This document shows, one piece after another, positions 25,972 to 34,800 of a stretch of 64,000 nucleotides of DNA; position 1 is the first letter of the stretch, and each line of letters begins with the position of its first letter. The stretch lies in assembly GCF_016786325.1 (NCBI RefSeq), contig NZ_JADWYU010000098.1, positions 80,649-144,648 of the forward strand, given 5' to 3'. The stretch comes from Frankia nepalensis. GTDB taxonomy: Bacteria > Actinomycetota > Actinomycetes > Frankiales > Frankiaceae. Under the pieces are notes generated by a model. The model worked only from the letters and a program-made list of their open reading frames with translations. It searched no databases and was not told the origin of the DNA. The position numbers and the translations under genes are program-made.

Positions 25972-28900
25972 ATGAGCAGCGACTGGGAGGTGCTCGGCCT
26001 CACCGCCGACCCGACTCCCGGCGACCCGGAGGCGGTCCGGGCACTGGCCACCCGGCTGGGCGGGCACGCGACGACCGCCGAGAACGGGACCACCCGGCTG
26101 CGGGCGGTCGCGGCCGGCGGCGGCGAGCTGGGGATGCAGGGGGACTACGCCCCCGGCTACCGCGAGGCGCTCGACGACCTGCCCGACCAGCTGGCCAAGC
26201 TGGCGCGGGCCTACCGGGGCGCCGGCACGGCGCTGGCCGGCTACGCCACCACGCTGACCGAGGCGAAGATCAAGTCCGGCGCGGCGCTGCGCCAGGGCCT
26301 GGACGCGCAGACCCGCTACCGGGGTGCCGTGTCACGGGTCGAGGCACTGCTGCCGCCCGACCGGGTGCCGTTGCTGTGGCCGAACGACGAGCTCAACCCG
26401 GTCTCGATCGCCCAGGCGACCAGCGGCCTGCCCACGCCCGGCCTCGCCGAGCAGGCGCAGGTGATCGCCCGGGAGGGCCAGGAGGCCAGGCGCGACCGGA
26501 CGCTGGCCGCGCGGCTGGCCGCCGAGGCGAAGACGCTGCGCGACGGGGCGGCCACGACCTGCGCGCACGGCATCGACGACGCGCTCAAGGACAGCGGGAT
26601 CAAGAACCGGCCCTGGTGGAAGAAGGCCTGGGACTTCGCCAGTACCCCGTTCCGCTCCTGGGACGACTTCGTGAAGCTCTGCTCCGACGTGGCGCTGGTG
26701 GTCGGCGTCGTCGCGATCTTCGTCTCCGGGCCGGCCGGCTGGGTCCTGGGGGCGATCGTTCTGGGGGCGTCGGCCGTCGTGCTGGCCGACACGCTGCGAA
26801 GATACGCGCGCGGGCAGGCCTCCCTGGGGCAGCTGGCGCTCGCCGGCCTCGGCGTCATACCTGGCGTCAAGGGACTGTCCACCGCCGGCAAGGGCCTCGG
26901 CGCGGCCTCACGCGCGGTCCGGACCGGGCAAGGGGCGAAGACCATCTTCGGGTCGCTGCGCGCGTCCGCGGCGCTCGGGCGCCAGGGGCTGCGTGACATC
27001 GCGACCGCGCTCCCCCACGGCATCAAGGCGACGAACGCCGCCCGCGGCCCGCTCCAGAAGGCGAAGTACTTCTCGAAGGCCTCGTGGTGCCGGCTGGGCG
27101 GCCGCGACCCGGTCGACATGGCCAGCGGCCAGATGATCCTTCCGCAGGCGGACGTCGAGCTGCCCGGGGTGCTCGGCTGGTCGCTGCGGCGCACCTACCA
27201 GTCGGCCTACACCGCGGGCCGATGGTTCGGCCTCGGCTGGAGCTCGACCCTCGACCCGCGCCTCGAGGTCGACGACGAGGGCGTCGCCTACACCGCCGAG
27301 GACGGCGTGGTGCTCGCCTTCGAGCATCCGGAACCCGGAGGCCCGGCGGTGCTGCCCGCGTCGGGGCCGCGGCTGGAGCTGGCGCTCGACGAGGCGGGCG
27401 CGTACACGATCGTGGACGGCGCCGCCGGGCTCGCCCTGCGGTTCGCGGTACCCGCCGCCGGCCAGCGCGGCGTCGCGCTGCCCCTGGCCGCGATCACCGA
27501 CCGGGCCGGCAACACGGTCGACTTCGGCTACGACACCGAGGGTGACCTCGCGCAGATCAGCCACTCCGGCGGCTACCAGCTCGACATCGAGACCCGGGGC
27601 CACCTGGTCACGGCGGTCAGCACGGTCGCCGTCGGCGACGAGCCGGCGCGCGAACTGGTCCGCTACCGCTACGACCCCGCTGGTCGGCTCACCGGGGTGG
27701 TGAACTCCTCCGGCGCGGCGCTGCGGTTCGACTACGACGACGACGGCCGGATCACCCGCTGGCTCGACCGCAACGGCACCGAATACCGCTACACCTACGA
27801 CGCCCTCGGCCGGGTGGTGCGCACCGCCGGCAGCGCCGGCATCCTCGACGGCACGATCGAGTACGACGACGAACGGCTCGTCACCCGGGAGACCAACTCC
27901 CTCGGGCACACCATCGAGCACCACTTCACCGAGAACCTGCGCCCGCGCCGCCAGGTCGACCCGCTCGGCCGGGTGACGTCGTTCGCCTGGGACTGGTTCG
28001 ACAACCGGACCGCCGTGACCGACCCGCTCGGGCGCACCGTCCGCTACTCCTACGACGAGGCCGGCAACGTCGTCGAGGTCACCCGGCCGGACGGCCAGCG
28101 GATCGCCACCCGCTGGAACGGCCAGCGCCGCCCGGTGACCACGGTCGACGCCGACGGCGCCCGCTGGGAACGCGAGTACGACGAGCGCGGCGGCCTCACC
28201 GCCGTCGTCGACCCCACCGGCGCCCGCACCGAGCTCACCTACGACGGCCGCGGCCGACTGATGGCCGTCACCGACCCGCTCGGCGGGCTCACCCAGGTCG
28301 AGACGGACGCCGCCGGGCTGCCGGTCGCGGTCATCGACCCGCTCGGCGCGGTCACCTCCTACGAGCGCGACACGCTGGGCAGGGTGGTCGCGGTGATCGA
28401 CCCGATCGGCGGGGTCACCCGGTACGCCTGGACCCCGGAGAGCCGGCTCGCCGCGCGCACCCTCCCCGGCGGCGCCACCGACCGGTACCGGTACGACCCG
28501 GAGGGCAACCTCGTCGAGCACGTCGACGCCGCCGGCCTGGTCACCCGCACCGAGGTCACCCACTTCGACCTGCCCGCCGCCCGCGTCGGCCCCGACGGCG
28601 CCCGGCTCGCGTTCGCCTACGACACCGAGCTGCGGCTCACGTCCGTGACCAACCCGCAGGGCCTGGCCTGGTCCTACGAATACGACGCGGCCGGGCAGCT
28701 GGTAGCCGAGACCGACTTCAACGGCCGGACGCTGCGTTACCAGCACGACGCCGCCGGCCAGCTCACCCAGCGGACCAACGGCGCCGGCGAGACCGTCACC
28801 TTCACCCGCGACGCGCTCGGCAACATCGTCGAGAAACACGGCCCGGACGGCGTCACGACATTCGCCTACGACGCGGCCGGCCGGATCCTGCGCGCGACCG

Positions 28901-31005
28901 GCCCCGACACGCGGGTGACGTTCGAACGGGACGCCGCCGGCCGGGTCGTCGCCGAGACGGTCGACGGCCGTCGCGTCACCTCCGAATACGACGCGCTGGG
29001 CCGGCGGGTCCGGCGGACGACGCCGTCGGGCGCGGTCAGCGAGTGGGAGCACGACGAGGCCAGCCGGCCGCTCGCGCTGCGCACCGCCGGCCGCGTCCTG
29101 CGCTTCACCCACGACGCCGCCGGCCGCGAGCTGGAACGCGTCGTCGAGGCCGCCGCGCTCGCCGGGCGAAGTGACGCGGGCGAACGAGGCGTCACGCTCC
29201 TCCAGACCTGGGACGCCGACCACCAACTGCTCTCCCAGACCGTCACCGCCGGCGTGGCGAGCCTCACCGCCATGCCCGGACTCCCCGGTACGCCCGGCGG
29301 CCCGGGCCTGCCTGGCAGCGCAAACCCGCGCGGAGGCGCGGGCCTGCCCGGCGGCGCAAGCCTGTCCGACGTCGCGGGCCTGTCCGGCGGCGCGGGTCTA
29401 TCCGACGTCGCGGGCCTATCCGGCGGCGCAAGTCTGTCCGGCGTCGCGGGCCTGCCCGGCGGAGGCCCGCCCCGGGGCGGGAGTCCAGCCGGTGGCACCG
29501 GTGCCCTCGCCGCCCGCCAGCCCGCGGCGGCCCGGCTGCTGCAGCGCCGGGACTTCAGCTACAGCGCCGACGGCTACGTCACCGAGATCGACGACCTGGT
29601 CGGCGGGCTGCGCCGCTTCGACCTCGACCCGATGCGCCGGGTCGTCGCCGTCAGCGGCGCCGACTGGCACGAACGGTATGCCTACGACGCCGCCGGCAAC
29701 CTCGCCGACGCCTCCTGGCCGACTCCTGGCACGCCGACGGGCCAGACCGGCGTGGCCCGCGAGACCCGCGAGGACGGCGAGGACGGCGAGGACGGGCCGG
29801 ATGAGCGGGGCACGCGGGAGTACGCCGGCACGCTGATCCGCCGCGCCGGCGCCGTCCGCTACGAGCACGACGCCCAGGGCCGCGTGACGCTTCGTCAGCG
29901 CAAACGCCTGTCCGGCAAGCCCCGCACCTGGCGCTACTCCTGGGACGCCGACGACCGGCTGACGACGGTCACCACCCCCGATGGCACCGTCTGGCGCTAC
30001 CGCTACGACCCGTTCGGCCGCCGCGTCGCCAAGCAGCGCCTGGACGCGGCGGGCGCGGTCGCCGAACAGACCGCCTTCACGTGGGACGGCGCGGTGCTCG
30101 CCGAGCAGCACCACACCATCGGCGCTGGCCCGGACGCGGCCGCCCCGGGCATGGCCGAAATCGGCACGGCCGAAATCGGCACGGCCGACCCGGGCGCGCC
30201 CGGCGCGCGCACGACCGGGGACGCCGAACCGGAGATCATCACCTGGGACTGGGAGCCCGGCACGTTCCGCCCGCTCACCCAGACCACCCGCCGCGCCGCC
30301 ACCACCGACGCCGACCAGGCCTGGTTCGACGCCCAGTTCCACGCCATCGTCACCGACCTCGTCGGCACCCCCACCGACCTCGTGGACCCCGACACCGGCC
30401 ACCTGGCCTGGCACCCCCGCGCGACCCTCTGGGGTGTCACGCCCCCACCGGCCCCCGGCGAGCCCACCTGCCCACTACGCTTCCCCGGCCAGTACCACGA
30501 CCCCGAATCCGGCCTCCACTACAACTACCACCGCCACTACGACCCCACCACCGCCCGCTACGAAAGCCCCGACCCCCTCGGCCTAGAGCCGTCTCCAAAT
30601 CCACAGGCGTATGTCCTCAACCCACTCAGTTGGCTCGATCCCTTCGGGCTGGAGGGCTGCAAGGACCTCCTGCACGCGTTTGGCAACACGAAAGGCCCAC
30701 GACCGCCCAGGACTTCCGATCTTGATATCGGCCCGGACGGCATGTTGGTTCCGCAACGGCCCCCTGCCCCTATGGGGGCTTCCACCTTCGGAGATCCCGC
30801 GCAGGCGCCGCTGAGCGGTCATTATCACTCGATACCCGCCGACACGCCGATGCCCCCAGGGCTGGCCGTCGTGCGGGACGGCGTCGACGTCGGAGGACCT
30901 CATCTCCCGACGCATGCCACTATCTATCCGACCGAACCCATGACTCCAGAGACCTTCACAGAGCGGTTCACGAGTCTGCCCTGGCAACATGCCGGAAAGA
31001 AGTGA
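25972..31005 (+). CDS. Rhs-repeat polymorphic toxin with type VII-type N-terminus
   Basis: 1677 residues from ATG 25972 (GGAG ribosome site). Residues 1-150 are a helical domain (MSSDWEVLGLTADPTPGDP..) of the T7SS-signal type found on polymorphic toxins. A hydrophobic patch follows (~240-275, VALVVGVVAIFVSGPAGWVL). A DUF6531-type segment lies near 378 (DPVDMASGQMILPQADVELP). Next come at least twenty RHS/YD repeats (YDALGRVVR type), the RHS core ending in YHDPESGLHYNYHRHYDPTTARYESPDPLGLEP, and a variable tail of about 117 residues (from ~1560). The tail carries GHYHSIPADT and VDVGGPHLPTHATIYP motifs and ends in WQHAGKK; I do not recognise it securely. Collagen-like (1102-1173) and EDG repeats are inserted in the core. 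An overlapping downstream gene looks like immunity. Confidence 0.93.
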   Translation: MSSDWEVLGLTADPTPGDPEAVRALATRLGGHATTAENGTTRLRAVAAGGGELGMQGDYAPGYREALDDLPDQLAKLARAYRGAGTALAGYATTLTEAKIKSGAALRQGLDAQTRYRGAVSRVEALLPPDRVPLLWPNDELNPVSIAQATSGLPTPGLAEQAQVIAREGQEARRDRTLAARLAAEAKTLRDGAATTCAHGIDDALKDSGIKNRPWWKKAWDFASTPFRSWDDFVKLCSDVALVVGVVAIFVSGPAGWVLGAIVLGASAVVLADTLRRYARGQASLGQLALAGLGVIPGVKGLSTAGKGLGAASRAVRTGQGAKTIFGSLRASAALGRQGLRDIATALPHGIKATNAARGPLQKAKYFSKASWCRLGGRDPVDMASGQMILPQADVELPGVLGWSLRRTYQSAYTAGRWFGLGWSSTLDPRLEVDDEGVAYTAEDGVVLAFEHPEPGGPAVLPASGPRLELALDEAGAYTIVDGAAGLALRFAVPAAGQRGVALPLAAITDRAGNTVDFGYDTEGDLAQISHSGGYQLDIETRGHLVTAVSTVAVGDEPARELVRYRYDPAGRLTGVVNSSGAALRFDYDDDGRITRWLDRNGTEYRYTYDALGRVVRTAGSAGILDGTIEYDDERLVTRETNSLGHTIEHHFTENLRPRRQVDPLGRVTSFAWDWFDNRTAVTDPLGRTVRYSYDEAGNVVEVTRPDGQRIATRWNGQRRPVTTVDADGARWEREYDERGGLTAVVDPTGARTELTYDGRGRLMAVTDPLGGLTQVETDAAGLPVAVIDPLGAVTSYERDTLGRVVAVIDPIGGVTRYAWTPESRLAARTLPGGATDRYRYDPEGNLVEHVDAAGLVTRTEVTHFDLPAARVGPDGARLAFAYDTELRLTSVTNPQGLAWSYEYDAAGQLVAETDFNGRTLRYQHDAAGQLTQRTNGAGETVTFTRDALGNIVEKHGPDGVTTFAYDAAGRILRATGPDTRVTFERDAAGRVVAETVDGRRVTSEYDALGRRVRRTTPSGAVSEWEHDEASRPLALRTAGRVLRFTHDAAGRELERVVEAAALAGRSDAGERGVTLLQTWDADHQLLSQTVTAGVASLTAMPGLPGTPGGPGLPGSANPRGGAGLPGGASLSDVAGLSGGAGLSDVAGLSGGASLSGVAGLPGGGPPRGGSPAGGTGALAARQPAAARLLQRRDFSYSADGYVTEIDDLVGGLRRFDLDPMRRVVAVSGADWHERYAYDAAGNLADASWPTPGTPTGQTGVARETREDGEDGEDGPDERGTREYAGTLIRRAGAVRYEHDAQGRVTLRQRKRLSGKPRTWRYSWDADDRLTTVTTPDGTVWRYRYDPFGRRVAKQRLDAAGAVAEQTAFTWDGAVLAEQHHTIGAGPDAAAPGMAEIGTAEIGTADPGAPGARTTGDAEPEIITWDWEPGTFRPLTQTTRRAATTDADQAWFDAQFHAIVTDLVGTPTDLVDPDTGHLAWHPRATLWGVTPPPAPGEPTCPLRFPGQYHDPESGLHYNYHRHYDPTTARYESPDPLGLEPSPNPQAYVLNPLSWLDPFGLEGCKDLLHAFGNTKGPRPPRTSDLDIGPDGMLVPQRPPAPMGASTFGDPAQAPLSGHYHSIPADTPMPPGLAVVRDGVDVGGPHLPTHATIYPTEPMTPETFTERFTSLPWQHAGKK

Positions 31006-31499
31006 TCAACGTGGAGCCCTGGGAGGAGCTAGCGGAGGCCGAGAACACATATTTCGCCATCCGTATGCGTATGTTCGCGGCGGGCGCCGAAACGCAACTC
31101 CGGAAGGCGCTGGCGACACCACGTGGCCGGCGAACCGCGCTACGGGTCCTCCTGGAAGCCCCAGCCGAGCTCAGGATGGATCTCATAGAACCAGTATTCG
31201 AGGCGACTCTTGGTTCGACGGCTGAGGTCGCAACAGCGCGCGCGGTTCTTCGTCTTGTCGATCCAGGATGGCTGACCATGGCGCTGCGCCCGCTGTTGCT
31301 CCAGCGCTTCTCAGACAGTCGAGAACCGATTGACTGGAGCGAGTATCGGCGCGCCGCCGAGCTCCTGGGCGAACTTGGCCAGCCTGCACTTCTCGGCCTG
31401 CTCCTGTCACTGGGATCAGAAACGGACGATCCCGACGTACGAGAGGTCGTGGATGATTTCTGGAACGTCGCCGAACATCAACCTGACGGACGTCCGTAG
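31002..31499 (+). CDS. Probable immunity protein for the Rhs toxin
   Basis: 165 residues, GTG start overlapping the toxin stop by 4 bases. The protein is mostly helical and acidic (EPWEELAEAENTYFAIRMRMFAAG.., LLGELGQPALLGLLLSLGSETDDPDVREVVDDFW), with no signal peptide or membrane helix, so it acts in the cytoplasm. I recognise no domain. Immediate, coupled position after a polymorphic toxin is the usual place for a dedicated immunity gene, and base composition is less extreme than its surroundings, which is common in exchanged toxin/immunity cassettes. The function is inferred from position. Confidence 0.65.
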   Translation: MINVEPWEELAEAENTYFAIRMRMFAAGAETQLRKALATPRGRRTALRVLLEAPAELRMDLIEPVFEATLGSTAEVATARAVLRLVDPGWLTMALRPLLLQRFSDSREPIDWSEYRRAAELLGELGQPALLGLLLSLGSETDDPDVREVVDDFWNVAEHQPDGRP

Positions 31500-31568
31500 A
31501 GTTTCGGCTGACGCTCGCCGAACCGACCATTCCCTGCGCCACTGGTTAGAGGGCTTCCCGAAGTCAGA

Positions 31569-31630
31569 CCGGCCAGCAGGAAGACCGTGCCGGTGGTCCT
31601 GATCTCGTTGGCGACCTTGAACAGGAACCG
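31569..31630 (-). pseudogene. Fragment of an EccC-type ATPase 3' end
   Basis: Read on the minus strand this encodes LFKVANEIRTTGTVFLL, matching LFKVASEIKTTGAVFLL in the intact EccC-like gene (DNA at 32026-32085). Identity is high in DNA and protein over about 60 bases and is lost on both sides. It is a relic of a second copy of the ATPase end, lying in the 390-base gap between the immunity gene and the ATPase gene. Confidence 0.7.
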
Positions 31631-31683
31631 GTGCCACGTATCGAGGGTCGGGCCTTTGTGCCCGTGCGGATGCTCGCTCATTG

Positions 31684-31789
31684 TGTCCGACGTTGCGGGG
31701 AATCCTGTCCGACATCAGAGCGCTGAGGGGCCTCGATTCTTGCCCCTGACGTCGGACAGGACGTTCGACATGCCCCTGACGTCGGACAG
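31684..31789. repeat. 75-nt inverted-ended element, copy 2, with a partial repeat
   Basis: Copy 2 of the 75-nt element (31684-31758) has perfect 10-bp inverted ends TGTCCGACGT/ACGTCGGACA. A nested pairing CCTGTCCGAC..GTCGGACAGG also exists. The right end TGCCCCTGACGTCGGACAGG is duplicated directly at 31770-31789. Confidence 0.7.
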
Positions 31790-31888
31790 GGTGTGGCTTC
31801 GGGTGAGCACTGAGTGCTGCTGGGCAGCAGTTCCGACCAGACCTCGGTTCTCCGGGGGCGATATTCCAACGCCCCGACCCGCGCATCG

Positions 31889-34800
31889 CTAACTCGCGAG
31901 CTGGATCAGGGTGGCCTTGCCGTTGGTGATGAGGTAGCCGCGGCCGGCGGGGGCGGGGAAGAACTGGTCGGGTTCGAGGCGCAGGCCCGCGTGTTCACGG
32001 GTGGTGTGCGGGTTGGTGGGGGTCAGCAGGAACACCGCGCCCGTGGTCTTGATCTCGCTGGCGACCTTGAACAACGACCGGCGCTGGGCGTTGAAGATCG
32101 GAGTGGCGTCGCCGCAGAGGAACAGGGCGAGCCGGCCGCGGGCGGACGGGCCCGCTGCCTCCTCGAACAGGGTCGGCGCCTCCGCGAAGTTCACCACCGA
32201 CGCCGCCACGCTCAACTGGTCGCAGTCGTCGACGACGACGGCGAACTGGCCGTCGCCGAAGGCCTCGGCGGCCTCGCGTAGCTCGGTGTCCTTGAGGTTG
32301 CCGCCGACGACGACGCGGACGCCCTCGTCGTCGGCCCCGGCCCCGGCCCCGGCCCCGGCCCCGGCCCCGGCCCCGGCGCCGGCGCCGGCGCCGGCGCCGG
32401 CGAGCGCGGCCAGCGGGGAACGTGGCGGGGCGACGAGCAGCACGCCAACGCCGAGGCGGCGTAGGCCCCGGGCCAGGGCCGCCGCGGCGGTGGACCGGCC
32501 GGAGCCGGGCGGCCCGGAGACGAGCAGGGCGTGCGGGCCCGCGTCGAACGGGTCGAGGCCGACGACGGCGACGTCGCGGCCCCCGATCCCCAGCGGCAGC
32601 CAGGTGCCGGACGGGCGCGGATCGGGCAGCGCCAACTCGTCGCCGCGCACCGTCGTAGGCAGCGAAGGGAAAGCGCGCGGCACGCCGGCGGCCACCGCAT
32701 CGGTACCGGCGCCGGTACCGCCGGTACCGATGTCGACGCTGGCGGCGTGGGTACCGGCGTGGGCACCGGTGTGGGCGAGGACCTCGGGATCTGCGTAGGT
32801 AGGAGCCTCGGAACCGGCGCGGGCATGGTCGGCATGGGCACCGGCGGGGCTGTCGGCCGTCCCGCCGAGGCGAACGTCGTCAGAGTCCCCGGCCCAGCCG
32901 CCGGGGCGGCCGTGAGCAGGGACGTCAGGCCGCCAACCCGCGCGGCCCTCAGCAAGATCGCCAGCCTGGCCGCCGACGCGGCTGTTGGCAAAGTCGTCGG
33001 CACGGGTCTTGGCGTGGGCGTCGGGGCCGCTCGTGACCAGGACGGCGAGCTCGGCGGCGGTCAGGTGCGGACGGGCGATCTGCAGGTGCGCGCCGGTGGC
33101 GGCGTCGGCTGCCCGGCCGGGCAGCTCGGGCGGGGAGACGGCACCGGAGGGCAGGTGCAGCCGGCGCAGCTCCTCCTTTCCGAACGGGAGCAGCACCCGG
33201 CGGGTGAACAGCGTCGCCGTCCGGCCGCCGGCCAGATCCTGGCCGCCGAGCGCGACGACGTGCACGCCGACCGGCGGGCCGGACGAGATCACCTCGCGCA
33301 GGGTGGTCAGCAGCGAGGTCTCGACGAAGGCGGGGTCGCGGTTCTCGAAGTGGTCCCAGCCGTCGACGACGAGGACGAGCCGTGGCCGGCGCCCGCCGGC
33401 GCCGCCGGCACCACCGAGCCGGGACGCCTGGCGGGCGGCGACCTCCTCGCCCAGCCAGGTGACGAGGCGGCGGACCCGGTCGGGCTCGCCGGCGGCGACC
33501 ACGGCGCCGCAGTGCGGCAGCGCCGCGTACTCGGCCAGGCCGGCCGGGGTGCGTTCGATGACGTAGACGTGCGCCTGGTCGGGCCGGAACCGCGTGGCGA
33601 GCGATGTGACGAGGGCGCGGGCCAGCGTGGTGCGGCCGGTCTGCGGGCCGCCGGCGACCAGCAGCCGCTCGGTGCCGTCGAGGTCGAACACGGCGGGTGG
33701 CTGCGCCTGGGCGGCCGGGTCGTCGACGAGCCCGAACGGGATCTCGCTCGGCCGGGGCGGCGCGGTCGCGGCGGTGGCCAGGCCGGCCAGGGTGAGGTCG
33801 GCGGGCAGCGGCGGCAGCAGCGGGCGAAACGGCGCCGGCCGGGCGGCGAGGTCGGCGGCCTCTTCGATCGCCCAGATCGTCAGCGTCTGGTCGGTGGCGG
33901 CGCCGCCGTGGTCGATCTTCTCGTCCGGCCGGGGCAGTCCGAGCGTGGACCAGCCGACGAGGCGGACGCGGGCGGCGCGGGCGCCGCCGGCCGGCGGCGG
34001 GTCGCCGAGGTAGCCGGACTGGAACAGCCGCGGCGTGCGGGTCTCGTCCTTGGTGCACAGGATCATGCCGCGCCCGCGCAGCCGGCCGGGGATGCTCGCC
34101 GCGTCCGGGACGCCGAGGACCTCGACGCTGTCGGCCGGCTCGTTCTGCCGCAGGGTGATCCGCAGGTCGATGTTGTTCTTGAGCTCGGCGGTGAGCTTGC
34201 CCTGCAGCGACTGGGTCGCGAGCACGAGGTGCATGCCGAGCGACCGGCCCTTGGCCGCGACGTTGACGAGCTCCTTGAGGAAGTCGGGCGAGGTCTCCAG
34301 CACCCGGGCGAACTCGTCGAAGACCATCACCAGCCGCGGCAGCGGCGCCCCGCCGCCCCGGGCCTGCCCGGCGCGCCAGTACTCGTCGATCTCGCCGCCG
34401 TACCGGGCGAGCAGCCGCTCGCGGCGGTTCACCTCGGCGCGCACCGAGGCGAGCACCCTTCGCGCCGCGGCCTCGTCGAACACGTCCGCGGCGGTCTGGC
34501 CCGTCGAGCGGATCAACGCCACGACGTGCGGGCAGCGTTCGAACGGCAGGAACGCGCTGCCGCCCTTGAAGTCGACGAGGACGAGGTTCAGCTCGTCCGG
34601 TGAGTTCGCGAGCAGCAGCGAGGTGACCAGCGTCTGCAGCAGGATGCTCTTCCCGGTGCCGGTGGCGCCGGCGAGCATGGTGTGCGGGCCCTGGGCGGCG
34701 AGGTCGACGGTCACCGGCCCGTCGGCGTCGGCGCCGAGCACGACCCGGGTGGTCGGCCCGGGCGACGCGGCCCACAGGTCGGCGACGTCGCGGGCGGTGG

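Noticed and set aside
26908..29226. A 772-aa minus-strand frame opposite the Rhs gene
   Set aside because: It is the antisense shadow of repeated RHS codons (Val/Gly/Glu-rich repetitive product).
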